Made by a program: the position numbers and the translations under genes. Below are positions 24,066 through 35,079 of a stretch of 64,000 nt of DNA, piece after piece. Location: the NCBI GenBank assembly GCA_950022295.1, contig OX465599.1:286275501-286339500 (forward strand), in the 5' to 3' direction. Positions within the stretch are counted from its first letter, which is position 1, and each line of letters begins with the position of its first letter. The DNA is from Bromus sterilis (taxonomy: Eukaryota > Streptophyta > Magnoliopsida > Poales > Poaceae). The notes beneath the pieces are model-generated. The model saw only the letters and a program-made list of their open reading frames with translations. It did no database searches and was not told where the DNA came from.

Positions 24066-24301
24066 AGAGGAAACCTAAGTCAAAGGGCACCACGAAATTT
24101 CCTCCCCCTTGCCAGCCGTCTTGAGGGGGAGATCAATCTCCACAACAGCACCATCTCTAAGGAAGAAGAAGGGGGCGAAGGGCCGCTGCCCGCAAGGGCC
24201 GTGGCCACCACCGTGGCCGTGGGCATCGCCGTGGCCGCCGCCGTGGCCGCCGTCGCCGCCGTCTCCTTCATCTCCTCCGGGCTGCACCTCTCCATCGACA
24301 A

Positions 24302-24328
24302 CTCTCTCTCTCTCTCTCTCTCTCTCTC
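24302..24328 (+). repeat. CT microsatellite
   Basis: About 13 uninterrupted CT units within the Gypsy A 5' LTR. The homologous place in the 3' LTR has only a few units, so the array changed length after insertion. Confidence 0.9.
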
Positions 24329-25255
24329 GTTGTGTCCATGTGTGAGTAATTCCTCCTCGGGGCTAAGGTTTCTATCAATAGCTATGTGGTCAATTCTCTC
24401 TCCCATGATGTGATCTTCGTTGTGATCATAGACAATGTTAATCTAGGGTGATCCCATGATGTTTCCCCTTCTTATATGTATCGGATTTGATGTACTCACT
24501 TGTCTTTATCTAGTATAATCCCCGAGACCAATGTGTCAGCGGTCTATTGGACATGGATTAGAAGAATATTTTCATGATTGATTTCCTCTTTTGTGTGTTG
24601 ATTGAAGATTGAGAGTCTCTTGGTGCTTGTCTTTGAATATCCTTTAGATATGTTGTGGTGATTGTGGTACTCTCTTTGGATAGCCTCCGTGACATTGGGA
24701 AATCCATAGATGAGAACTACGAACTCTGAGGTGTGCTTTTGTAGCCCTAGACAATTCTCGTCCTCTCTTGACCACAAAGGAATGACCTCCGAGTACGTCT
24801 CCATTGCATGTTTTAAGGGAAATATCATGTGATTAGACTATGTTAATATTGTTGGGAGTTGCCACTAGTGAAAGTATGAAGCCTAGGCCTTGTTTCCATC
24901 ATTGTTATACTGTTTGTGCTCACTTTTGTCACATGTTTGCTTGCTGCACTTTTTATTACAGATTTATATTACCTTGTTTTGACACACCTATCACCCATAT
25001 TTTACCATCTCTTCGCCGAAATAGTGCACCTATACAACTCCTAGTTGTATTAGTTGTGTTGGGGACACAAGAGACTTCTTGTATCTTAATTGCAGGGTTG
25101 CTTGAGAGAGACCATCTTCAACCTCTACTTCCCTGAGTTCGATAAACCTGAGGTCATCCACTTGAGGGAAATTGCTGCTGTCCTACAAACCTCTGCGCTT
25201 GGAGGCCCAACATAGTCTACAAGAATAGAAGTGTGCGTAGACATCAAGCTATTTC

Positions 25256-25273
25256 TGGCGCCGTTTCCGGGGA
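25256..25273 (+). other. Gypsy A primer-binding site
   Basis: TGGCGCCGTTTCCGGGGA, nine bases after the LTR. It matches the complement of the plant tRNA-Asp 3' end (TGGCGCCGTTGCCGGGGA) with one G-to-T change. Confidence 0.8.
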
Positions 25274-25352
25274 AGTAAGGCTTGACGGTATATCTTTAGA
25301 TCTTTCAATTAAATCTTTTCGTTTCTTGTTTTTATTTTCACTAGTTAGGCTT

Positions 25353-26045
25353 ATGGAAAACAACAAAAATATTATGAGAGAGCTTTATGAGCTCTACCTT
25401 GAGTTGGGACATGAAGTGTTTGAAGAGAAAATCAAAAAGCCTATGGAGCTTTACTATGTACACAACACTCATGATAGTAGCAATGTTATTATTATGTCTT
25501 ATTTGAATACCTTTGATCCTAATGATATGCAAAGCTATAAGCTTGGGGATGCTACATTTTATGAAGATGATCTTTTTAGCCCCCAAAGTTTTGATGAGGA
25601 AATTTATTTTGATGATACTTTGCCTCCTATCTATGATGATTATTGTGATGACACTTATGCTATAAAGAATGAATGTTTGGAAGCGTATCATGATAAGAAT
25701 GATTCATTTGATAGCTATTTTCTTGAGTTTGCTCCCACTATTACTAATGAGAAGGATTTTGCTTATGTGGAGAGTAACAAATTTTCTATGCTTGTGGATC
25801 ATGATAAGAATTTTTTATGTGATACTTATATTGTTGAGTTTATTCATGATCCCACTGAAAATTATTATGAGAGGGGAACATATGCTTATAGATATTTCAA
25901 TAATATCAAGTTCCCTCTCTTTATGTTGAAGGTTTTGAAGTTGCACTTATTTTGGCTTCCTATGCTAATATCTTTACGCTTCAATGAGTTATTTCTCTAC
26001 AAGATCGCTTTGTATAGGAACCATGTTAGACTTAAATGTGTTTGA
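25353..26045 (+). CDS. Intact acidic ORF of Gypsy A, function unknown (230 aa)
   Basis: The only intact ORF in the interior of Gypsy A, at the position where gag would lie, about 80 bp after the primer-binding site. The start chosen is ATG 25353 (MENNKNIMRELYELYLELG), because the upstream in-frame ATG at 25233 lies inside the LTR. The protein is strongly acidic, rich in Asp, Glu, Tyr and Phe, with a coiled-coil-like N-terminus, a DDTLPPIYDDYCDDTY centre and a more hydrophobic C-terminus (LKVLKLHLFWLPMLI), then a basic tail. I see no zinc knuckle, protease or known gag motif. Similar ORFs occur in non-autonomous Triticeae Gypsy elements. Whether it is expressed is unknown. The D element ORF at 55388 occupies the same position but is not obviously similar. 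Confidence 0.55.
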   Translation: MENNKNIMRELYELYLELGHEVFEEKIKKPMELYYVHNTHDSSNVIIMSYLNTFDPNDMQSYKLGDATFYEDDLFSPQSFDEEIYFDDTLPPIYDDYCDDTYAIKNECLEAYHDKNDSFDSYFLEFAPTITNEKDFAYVESNKFSMLVDHDKNFLCDTYIVEFIHDPTENYYERGTYAYRYFNNIKFPLFMLKVLKLHLFWLPMLISLRFNELFLYKIALYRNHVRLKCV

Positions 26046-28736
26046 TATTTGCTTCTTGATGCTCTCTTTTGTTCTTCAACTCTTATTCCTACGAGAGCAT
26101 CACTAAAATCTTAAGCATATCTTTATGGCTATAAAGAAAGAGCTCTAGGGAGACAACCCTTGTTCTCTTTACTTTGAGTTTTTACTTTCAGTTTTTAGTG
26201 GTCTTAAAGCTTGCTGATTCTTTTGAGTTGTTATCTTTATTTGTTATGTTCTGAGTTTTTTGATTTGAGTTGCAGAAGTACCCCTAAAAATTCCCTACTA
26301 CCTGTTGTTCTGTTTTTCAGAGATTCTGCCACGTTTTGTCTCTCATAACTTTGGAAACCTTAAGCTTGCTTGTTCTTTGCAAAACCCTTTTGGCAATCTT
26401 GAGAAACATTAGCTCTTCAAGAATATCTTTATATCAAGTGGGGAAAAATTATTTTATTAAGGGTACTAACCTCTCTAATCAGCTTATGACGAGTTATGCA
26501 TGAAGGGAGTTTTCAAGTGTGCGATGGGAGATGATGAAAGAAGATTCGGGAGTGTCAAGCGCTCAATCTTTGGGATGCCCCAAGCATCCCCAATAAATAT
26601 TCAAGGAGACTCTAGCGTCTAAGCTTGGGGATGTCCCCGTGCATCCCCTTCTCCATCAACAATCATTAGTTCGTTCTTCGTCTCACTATATTTTTATCAC
26701 TTCATGCGTTATGTGCTATGCTTGGAGCGTCTCGCTCTTAGTTTTTATTTTTAGTTTTCTTTAGCTTTGCTTGCTGTTCATAACAAGTTAGACCCCATTT
26801 TACTTTGTAGGAGAGAAACATGCTCCACTTTTAAATCTAGAACACATCATAGGATTTTTCAGGCCTATCTTTTACTGTTGTGTGTTCTTTATCTTTTCGT
26901 AGCTACTTCCATATTTAGTTGTAGTCTTAGTTTGTCTTTAGCAAGAGCCTTGGCTTTTGTTTAGTTTGTTGCTGGAACTCTCTTTAGTTTTCATGTTTAT
27001 CTTGTTAAGAGAGTTTGTTATTGCACTGAGTTGTGTCTTGTCTTGAGAAGTAGGTAATTGAGGTTGCTATTTAATTTTAGTAGTAACTTGCAATAGTTTT
27101 GAGGCATTGATGTGAGTAATGTTTGAACTTTTGGTCTCAAGAGCTCTATCCTATTAGTGATAGGTGTCGTATTTTGGGAAATCTGTGTTTATTTTTAAAA
27201 CCTACAAAACTAGTTGAGAACTCTAGCTACTAGATGGATCGCTAATCTTTGGAGGGATCGGATATTAGAGTACACTCACGTACCATGAGTCGAGGATGCG
27301 CAAGGATAACCAAACCCCCATACACTCCTCCTCGGGGTACTTGTCTCTTTGTGAACCTCCTCATTAGATTGAGAGTTACCGATAATAAGTGCATGAGTTC
27401 TTCAGACTAATGTAAGTATTGAAAGTTGACACTTCCACCTCCTCATATTTGCTAGCCTCTCCTGTGTCGTGCATTGCCTTCTTCTCACTCCGAGAGTTGG
27501 CATCCACCTTCGCTGGTACATCCAAACCCTTGGCATGATACGCTCTGTCATCATAAGCCTCCTTATATCCTTTCTCAAAACAGCCACCATACCTACCTAT
27601 TAAGGCATTTCCATAGCCTTTCCGATATATATTGCCATGCAACATCCACCTCTTCATGACTTGATCTTCATGTCATACATGTTCCTGCTACACTGGCAGC
27701 AGCATACATTTCATACATCATGATAGCTACATCTTCTTTGTGATTTGAGTACCTTGTAAAGTGTGAAAGATCTTCTATACCCTCTTGTAAATTAGAGTGT
27801 TGCCCTTAAGTGAGGAAAAGATCCCAAAGTGGACAAAATAAAAGATTCCAAAGAGGACAAATGAGAGTTAGATAGAAAGATCCATTGAGGCCACCAAAAA
27901 ATACAAAAAAAAAGAAAAAAAAAGAAATAAAAAGAGAGAAAGGGGCAACACTACTATCCTTTTGAAAGATCCACACTAGTACTCCCTCTTATCCTTGTAC
28001 TCCATAGAGATGATCATGCATATAGCTCTGTGGGGACCTTCACACTATAGAACCTGGCTTGCATATCCCAAGGATGAGCCTCCTCAAAAGAGCTCTAGGT
28101 CTTCATGAGCGAGCAAGTTAGATGCACCCCCACTAGTTCCATTGGATAGATTTTCTTAGTTCATATGTGCATCCGTTGCATGGCAATCCCTACTCCTCAC
28201 ATCATATCTATCATTTGGCCTTCTCGCCTATGATTGTCCTCATTGATGTGAGACTTTCTCCCCTTTTTGTTTTCCTCCTCCACCATATTTCTCTCTTTGC
28301 CATCCTAAGTGTCAACTCTTGTGCTTACGTTCATCCATTGCATGAGTTCTCAAAATATCGAAAAGGAGTGGAGCAAATTGACCTGTACCTGACTAGTGGT
28401 CTTGGGACGAGTCAAGATAAGATTCCAAAGAAGACCAAGTGTGAAACTTTCGTAGATTGAGTTCTCAGCAAAAACACTTTTTTTTCACCTATTCCCTATC
28501 CCCCTTCTTGCACGCAAACACCATTTGGAGACATTCGAGTCACGGACAACGAGAGCTCTTGCACATAATGTTCTTTCGTTGCTTGTTTTAATGCCAATAT
28601 AGACTCTTGACTGTTATGACTTGAATTGAATAACACATCTTGATTGCTTTATTTTCAAAGTTATTATATGTTTCCTAGAATGTCACCACAGAAATTATGA
28701 TTGTTATCATTTACCTACTCGAGGACGAGCAGGAAT
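26046..28736 (+). other. Gypsy A non-coding interior
   Basis: About 2.7 kb without a credible ORF. It is T-rich at first. At 26568-26660 two inverted repeats built on GGGATGC/GCATCCC and GGGGATG/CATCCCC surround a TAAGCTTGGGGATGT block (26620-26634) that is identical to the 3' polypurine tract. An A-rich stretch at 27895-27950 and a CCCCATACACTCCTCCTCGGGG segment (core CTCCTCCTCGGGG) near 27320 follow. No pol remnant is visible in either strand. Confidence 0.7.
26620..26634 (+). other. Internal polypurine-tract-like motif
   Basis: TAAGCTTGGGGATGT, identical over 15 bases to 28737-28751. It is placed near the middle of the element, as a central polypurine tract would be. Confidence 0.45.
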
Positions 28737-28751
28737 TAAGCTTGGGGATGT
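28737..28751 (+). other. Gypsy A polypurine tract
   Basis: TAAGCTTGGGGATGT directly precedes the 3' LTR start at 28752. Confidence 0.75.
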
Positions 28752-29194
28752 TGATACGTCCCAAACGTATTTATAATTTCTGCTTGTTCCATGCATGATT
28801 TGTGTGACTTTGCCATGTTTTGCTTGAACTTTCATATCTTTTTATAACATATTTTGGAACTAACCTATTAATGGTTGCAAGAATGCACAAGTTTTGTTTT
28901 TGTACTTTATGTGTAGGAATTACCTGGATAAAGGAAAAATCACAAAAAGAAGCCTTGTAGGAGTTTGACTCTAACTCTCCCGAAATCTGTCCCCACCAGA
29001 GAGATTTTAAAGATCTCCACGGAAACGCTAGAAGACGGCCTCAAATGGAAACACTTAAAACTACAAAGTTGTAGGGAATATTTTCCAGTGGATCTAGACT
29101 TAAATTCGGCCCAATCGGAGTTCGGATGCTCCCTGTAGCCCCGAAATACCGAAGACGTAATCTGGATGACGGGAATCCGAGAGTCTATATAGAG
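28752..29194 (+). repeat. Gypsy A 3' LTR, first part
   Basis: Matches 23621-24064 of the 5' LTR with scattered substitutions and stops in the TATA box. The left TSD copy of B1, TAGAG (29190-29194), is a one-base variant of TAAAG. Confidence 0.95.
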
Positions 29195-29594
29195 TGTGAC
29201 GCCCTCAAAACCAGACCGTGTACAGTAATCATACACGCAAGGTACACGGTCGAGATTAGGGACTCACGGTGAGATATCACAACACAATTCTACAAATAAA
29301 ATAATACAAGCTGTTGAATACAAGCCATGGGCCACGAGGGCTCGAATACAACAACTCGAAAGCACAAAGTTAGCAGAAGCAAAAGTATCTGAGTACATAC
29401 ACAAGAATACAAGGTTGCCTTAAGAAGGCTAGCACATAAACAACAACGATCGAAAAGGCGAGGCCTCCTGCCTGGGAACCTCCAAACTACTCCTGGTCAA
29501 CGGGGGGACTCAACGTCGTAGAAGGCATCGGGGATCTTCATGTTGCGGTGGTCGACATCGGGGATCTCCTGCTCCTGGACTCCAAGGCTCCAAC

Positions 29595-31347
29595 TGTTGG
29601 GGTTCGCAGCAGAAAACACAAATTTTTCCTAACTGGCGTTCCCTTAACCCAAGATCTAGCTAGCCGTATTACCGTAACAGATAGTAGTGCGGAAATAACA
29701 TACCTCGGGGTGTAGTCCATTGCGCGGGAGACGTTCCCGCAAACGTGGTTGATGTAGCCGATCAAGTTTCACAGCCCCCTGGCTGTGTTGAGCACCCGGA
29801 TGGGTGTAGTGCCACACGTGCAGCACCTTGTAGTACTCGCACACATACGAGACTCGATGACGACCTCCGTTCTCCGATCCAGCGGAGGTGGCGGAAGCAG
29901 ACCTCCGGACGGAGCTTCGGCAGCACGACGGCCTCCGATTCTAGCAGAGAGGTCTCAATTCCACTACAGGCTCACACTAGGGAGCCCACCGTGGAAGAGA
30001 CCAGAGAGGGGAGGAGACCGGAGAAAACCGATCTCAATTCGGAGTTATATTTATTTTCTCACGAATTTCTGTGTGTTAATTATGTGCACCCTGCCTGTCT
30101 TTATATAGGCTGGGGAAGGGAGTCAACCCACCTCCCCTAGCAATGTGGGACTAAACCCTTTGCTAGGGGTTGGCCGGCCAAGGGGGGAGAGGGGGCGCAC
30201 CCCTCATGGGCCCTAGGGCCCATGGCGCCTCCCCCCCCTTTTCTTTCCTTTTTTCTTTTCCCTTTAATTCCTTAATGGGCCTTTTTCTCCACTAAGGCCC
30301 ATAGCACATATTAATTAGAAATAAAATGATTTTAATTATTAATTCAATTAATTAATAACTAAAACATATTATTTCATCTCCCGGTGCTCCGGAAACTCTT
30401 CCGGCTCACTCCGAACTTGTTTCGGTTCAATACGGTACTCCTCCGATATTGTCTCCTTAATTCTCTGGTTGCTCCGATGGTTCCGAAAAGGTCTCCGATT
30501 TCATCGAGCCCTTAAGTGTGTTACCCTACGGTCCGAGAACACTCCAGTCATGACCGAGCAGAGGCAACAGTCAATGATCATCAGCGGGACCTGGATGCCC
30601 ATAATGACCCCTGTGCATTCCGGATATCAACACCGATTGGACCTTACGTCGTATAGCATTCCCTTTGTCAGCGATACTGGATTGTTCCGAGATTCGATCA
30701 ATGACATCCTATGTCTGGTTCAACCTTGTTCCGAACTAAATCCTTATACACTCGTTCCCGTGATATTCATCCCGGTGACCCAGTCACACGCTGCGCAGCT
30801 TTATGGATGGAATCTCACCGAGTGGGCCCCGAGTATCTATCCATTATATGGATTGACAAATCCCGCTCTTGTAAACAATACTCCTCAACATATCTCCACG
30901 GAATACCTAAGATACAACCGTTATGACCCGCATATTTCAGTCAGGTGGTGGGATGTAAGTCAAAGCATCCGGGAAGATAGTGATTATGCACGTACTCACG
31001 GTCAAAGGAACGGTCTACCACGTTCTGTAATTACAACACTGAACCTTCATAAGATTTGATCATGCTGTAATGCTTTCTTTGGGTAATGTTCATCACATCA
31101 CTTAACCAGTGAGGTGACCTCATAGTGAAGAGACTTAATTGTCCATGATCGCGAAACCACGATCATCATGTTGACCATGAACTAGTTATCGATGTAGAGG
31201 CTAACTAGGAACTCTGGGTGTTTCTATACCACACCTGCATCATTGTTTCACTGATGCAGTTCTAGCACGGTATGAAACTGGTTATGAACTTGCTTAGATA
31301 TATTGGAATAATCATATATTATTTGCCTCTAGAGCATATATCCAACA
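29595..31347 (-). repeat. TR-GAG1 3' LTR
   Basis: A 1,753-bp LTR from TGTTGGGGTTCGC to CATATATCCAACA in plus reading. A minus-strand TATA box TATATAAA lies at 30100-30107. Four near-identical copies of this LTR are in the window, at this place, 36145, 55849 and 62417. Confidence 0.95.
30100..30107 (-). promoter_or_regulatory. TATA box of TR-GAG1 3' LTR
   Basis: Minus-strand TATATAAA in CAGCCTATATAAAGAC. It is conserved at 36650-36657, and in TR-GAG2 as TATATATAG-type boxes at about 56352-56360 and 62921-62928. Confidence 0.6.
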
Positions 31348-34300
31348 GTCTCCCACTTGCACTAGAGTGCTAATAATCTAGCCGCATTTTTCGGATCATA
31401 AACATCTTATCAGATAAGTGTTTCATTGATCATGCATGCTCATGGAAGAGGGTTCGTCAACGAACTGCACCAATTCAGATTCGTATGTTTCTTTGTAACT
31501 GGTACGGGTCAAAAGCTCTTTTGACATACCACTCATTATCATATAATGGTTGGATATAAGTTTCGCGGGAGAGTGAGACTATTATTTCACAGTATCCTCC
31601 AATGATCTCTTGGTTCAGTCTTTAGAAGACTCATGCATAGTCATATATACTGGGAAATACACTCAGCCAGAAGTCCAATACTTCTAACGCTAAACTTTTA
31701 TCCATACGTCTACTTTCTTAAGTAGTATTATGTTTGTAGTACCGTGAATTTTGCTCATATTTCTTTCATGTCTTTGGTGATGTATTTAATTCCATATAGA
31801 CCCATAATATGGCTTGCAATTGTAATCTTGCATTACATTCAAGTCTATTATCCTTTCTATATTTTAGAGAAGAGTCCTCAGTATGCCTCTCTATACTGAA
31901 TGCATGGACTTTATTCAGATTATGTGTTTTACTCCTAAAGCACATCGGAATCTGTTCTTCTACCAAGAACTTTTGAGTCATTCTGTTTGTTGGATTCACA
32001 ATGCATGTTATATGGTAGAATCATATGTCAAGAACATATGAGATCACATGTCCAGTACATGGTGCATCTCTATTCTTCCATCAAGACATTGCCTGTGATA
32101 TTTGGATTTCATCCATTATATAATTTCTATCCACAAGAACCTGTTTCTTGTCTAGAAGATTATTCCAACCTTCACTTTGTTTCATTATCCGTATCTTAAT
32201 CTACTCATATAGATTTCAACGTGTAATGTGTTGGTATTTCATATAAAAGAAGATTCTTGCAATCTTGTATTTTATTTGCCTTATGCTCTATATATATATC
32301 ATAATGCACATATGTATATAAGACGATTCTCTATATACACAATCAATGCATATCCATATATATATACATATGAGATCATTCTTCACACATATCAATGCAT
32401 ATATGTTTGAGACAATGATCATGCTCCCACTCAAATATATCCATCATATACTCATATATTTGTGGTTCAGCTTTCATCAAGTCATTTTATTGTTTCACTA
32501 TGTCTCACATAATGACAATGCTTCCAAAGCTCCCACTCAGAAAATGCCCTCTGCATTCCAAGTTTCAGGGAAGTCTTCAAAGCTCCCACTCAGTTTCATG
32601 AAACTGCAGGCCCACTCAATATTTTGGTCATCACAAAATCACTTGATCAAATCAAGGTTGAGGGTTCCTGTCTTGAGGTACTATAGTCCATCCTTTTCAC
32701 GAAGTAACCTTCGTCATGCCCATTGCAATTCTCTTTCAAATCCCAATTTGACTGAGATGCAATTTCAGGCTATGGTCCATCGTAGTGTAAATGAAATATT
32801 TTATTGATTAAAGCATTCCTACGTTTTCGTAGGAAATCACTATTGAACTTTGGTCATAACCAAATAATGCCTTATGCCCATTACATTTTTCTCAATAACT
32901 CTCCAGTTTGTCCAGAATATGAAATAACCGATTTATTTCACAGGACGTGAGCCATCCTTAATGTAACTCAATATTATTTCATTTCTCCTCGTGTTCTAGG
33001 CTACCATCATTCCTTTGTGTCTTCAAGCAATATTGTTCCCTATTGTTTTATTAAGAAGACTCCTGATCATTGTTCTGTACAGAACGTATTCATGATAACC
33101 TTCTAAATTCAACAATGGCTTCAACTCATATACCAAGATCAATCATCTTTGGCATATCCTTCCTTACGCAGTGTCATTACAGCGGAACATGCTTCCGTTG
33201 CAATACTCTGATATTCTGAAGGCAAGGTCCAATACCCCGGTCAAAGTTTTCATTATCTCCCATTGGATCTGTGTCGAGATACTTTTCTCGTATTACCAAT
33301 TAAGCAACACAAATTTTGCTATTCGGGGAGAATATGTAATTTCAATTGCTCGTAGTTTTATTACAAAGAAATTCTTTCTTTTAAGAAACCTTATAACACC
33401 ATCAGTTATGGAGCTATCATGTCTCGTTAAAACCAGGATGGTTTCCTATTCATGAAGTGGGTGTTTTAACTTAATGAATTAACAACTTATTCAACAATAA
33501 CTATAGTGCTAGGGGAAAGAACGTTTAGACCATACTACGGTTTAGTATGACTACGAAAGGTTTAAGTAGTCTAGCACTTTCAACTTCCATCGTAGTTTGT
33601 GGTACAACTTCCACAAGTCTCTCATTATGTCAATATCAATACTTTTCACTCCGGATCGTAGCGTAGTGATATGTATCCTTGTATTCTCACTTCTTACTGT
33701 GATTCCCGAATCTCAGTTTTATGATCTCAATTGAATACAACTTTCAATTAATCATATGAAGTCTTTAATGATAACTCACATGCCCATTCTACATCATTTA
33801 TGTATAATGATTGGCACAAGTTCTACTTGCTAGAACCTTGTCATGATCATATTTATTGCAGAGGTTCATAGATCGTGTATCTAATCCATCTCATGCAATC
33901 AAGTTATGATACTTCATTCGATAATGAACTCACAAGTTAATAGATCATACATTTAATGAATTCATCAGTTATGAAGTCACCTCATGCAATCAGATCTTTG
34001 ACTTGTTATAATCAAGACAACTTTATCATTAAACATTGAATATTTCTTGACAATAATAGTAGTATTATAAATGCTTTCTATCATATCATAAATCAAGACG
34101 TAATCAAAGTATAAGCACACTTTTATTCATAGAGATGGAACAACTGACTTGTCTCATTACATGAATAACTTTGTCTCGCGAGATGCAAGACACACAACTA
34201 AGTGTTCATACTATAATGATTACATAAGATTTATCTAATACTCTAAGTATCTCCTATGATAGATGTCTCGGTGGAATCCATGCTGGCCATCAACTGACTT

Positions 34301-34352
34301 GATGTCCGTCAATCCTTGATTTCACCTCTTCCCGTCCATGCAACAGCAGGTC
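31348..34352 (-). other. TR-GAG1 AT-rich non-coding interior with repeated tract-like motifs
   Basis: The polypurine tract (minus GTGCAAGTGGGAGACT, 31348-31362) is followed by about 3 kb with no credible ORF in either strand, AT-rich and full of TATATA runs at 32290-32400. Three more minus-strand TGAGTGGGAGC motifs resembling the tract occur at 32423-32433, 32529-32540 and 32582-32593. The whole interval is about 97-98% identical by eye to 57604-60607 in TR-GAG2, although it encodes nothing visible. Confidence 0.7.
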
Positions 34353-34445
34353 CTGTTTTCATAAAACAGAATAAGTATCAAATACTCATTTACTGCACCT
34401 GTTGTATAAGGGAGTAAACATTTATAATGTATATCAAGTATATAC
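34353..34445 (-). other. Candidate 93-nt intron at the gag end (TR-GAG1)
   Basis: On the minus strand GAGAAG|GTATATAC is a good donor and TATGAAAACAG|GACC a good acceptor, with an AT-rich interior of 93 nt. Unspliced, gag runs on into GIYLIYIINVYSLIQQ and stops at 34390. Spliced, it would continue with a short PAVAWTGRGEIKD tail. TR-GAG2 has the same sites and the same length (60608-60700). Splicing near gag is known for the barley BARE1 Copia element. This is a prediction. Confidence 0.4.
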
Positions 34446-35079
34446 CTTCTCCATCGACAACTTCTCCTTCAATGGGTTCGACCTCCAGGTACTGAAGTCT
34501 ATCCATGAAGTCAGAGAACTCGAGGCTTTCACCTCTGCCGACATAGCCATAGACATGGTCTGTATAGCTCGGTGGAAGCGAGTGTAACACCGTGTATATC
34601 GCAGACTCATGTGTGGTATCATAGTCAAAATCATCTACGAGGCTCAGATGTATCTCATGCATCTTGGCCAAGTGTGCTTTCAGGCAAGAGCCTTCTTCCA
34701 GCTTTGTAGAGAGAAACTCACTTTCTAACTCAAATCTGGCAACTATAAACTGATGCAAGTTTGATGACTTCAGCTCATCGATCATATCGTATGTATCCAA
34801 ATCAGCATACTCCTCACGCAAAGGTTGCGGAATGCTGGTTTCTATGATACCCTTAGCTATGGCATATGTCCTACGACGATAATGATAATCAATCGCCGCT
34901 TGTGCGTCCATGTCGTTTTCTGGAGGGTTTCCCACGTGCCTTTTAGTTAAGAATGAAAGGTTGATTCTCTTGAGCACGGCTCTAAGGCGTAAGTACCAAC
35001 TAATGAAGTTTGACCCATTTTCTTTAAGTCTTTCACCTTCCATGAAGAAAGATAGTTCACGTTGCTCTAGTGCATTCAT
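34390..35079 (-). CDS. gag: TR-GAG1 Gag protein (229 aa)
   Basis: An intact ORF from ATG 35079, encoding a Copia-type Gag capsid protein (the UBN2/gag-polypeptide type). Visible motifs are ENGSNFISWYLRLR near residues 20-33, YDMIDELK around 97-104, RFELESEFLSTKLEEG around 115-130 and LHSLPPSYTDHV around 165-177. There is no CCHC zinc knuckle, no protease DTG and no downstream pol. The first 25 residues and the last about 25 are nearly identical to the TR-GAG2 Gag, while the middle is only about 45% identical. It is also distantly similar to the gag of the autonomous Copia at 14758. Intactness in a young copy suggests it is, or recently was, expressed. Confidence 0.85.
   Translation of the reverse strand: MNALEQRELSFFMEGERLKENGSNFISWYLRLRAVLKRINLSFLTKRHVGNPPENDMDAQAAIDYHYRRRTYAIAKGIIETSIPQPLREEYADLDTYDMIDELKSSNLHQFIVARFELESEFLSTKLEEGSCLKAHLAKMHEIHLSLVDDFDYDTTHESAIYTVLHSLPPSYTDHVYGYVGRGESLEFSDFMDRLQYLEVEPIEGEVVDGEGIYLIYIINVYSLIQQVQ

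Larger units (their letters stand above)
23621..25246 (+). repeat. Gypsy A 5' LTR
   Basis: A 1,626-bp LTR from TGATACGTCCC to GTAGACATCA. It contains a TATA box at 24057-24065, a GC-rich leader with CCGTGG repeats at about 24200-24265, and a CT microsatellite at 24302-24328 that is shorter in the 3' LTR (about 47300-47315). Confidence 0.95.

Noticed and set aside
29745..30140. A 131-codon plus-strand ORF repeated in all four TR-GAG LTRs (also at 36295, 55998, 62566).
   Set aside because: It is antisense to the element, lies wholly within the LTR, and is open only because the four LTR copies are young and nearly identical. No known domain is visible.
30469..31059. A 196-codon plus-strand ORF in TR-GAG1 LTRs (also 37018-37608).
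   Set aside because: It is antisense and inside the LTR, and TR-GAG2 copies carry a stop (GACCTAG) at the middle. There is no sign of coding constraint.
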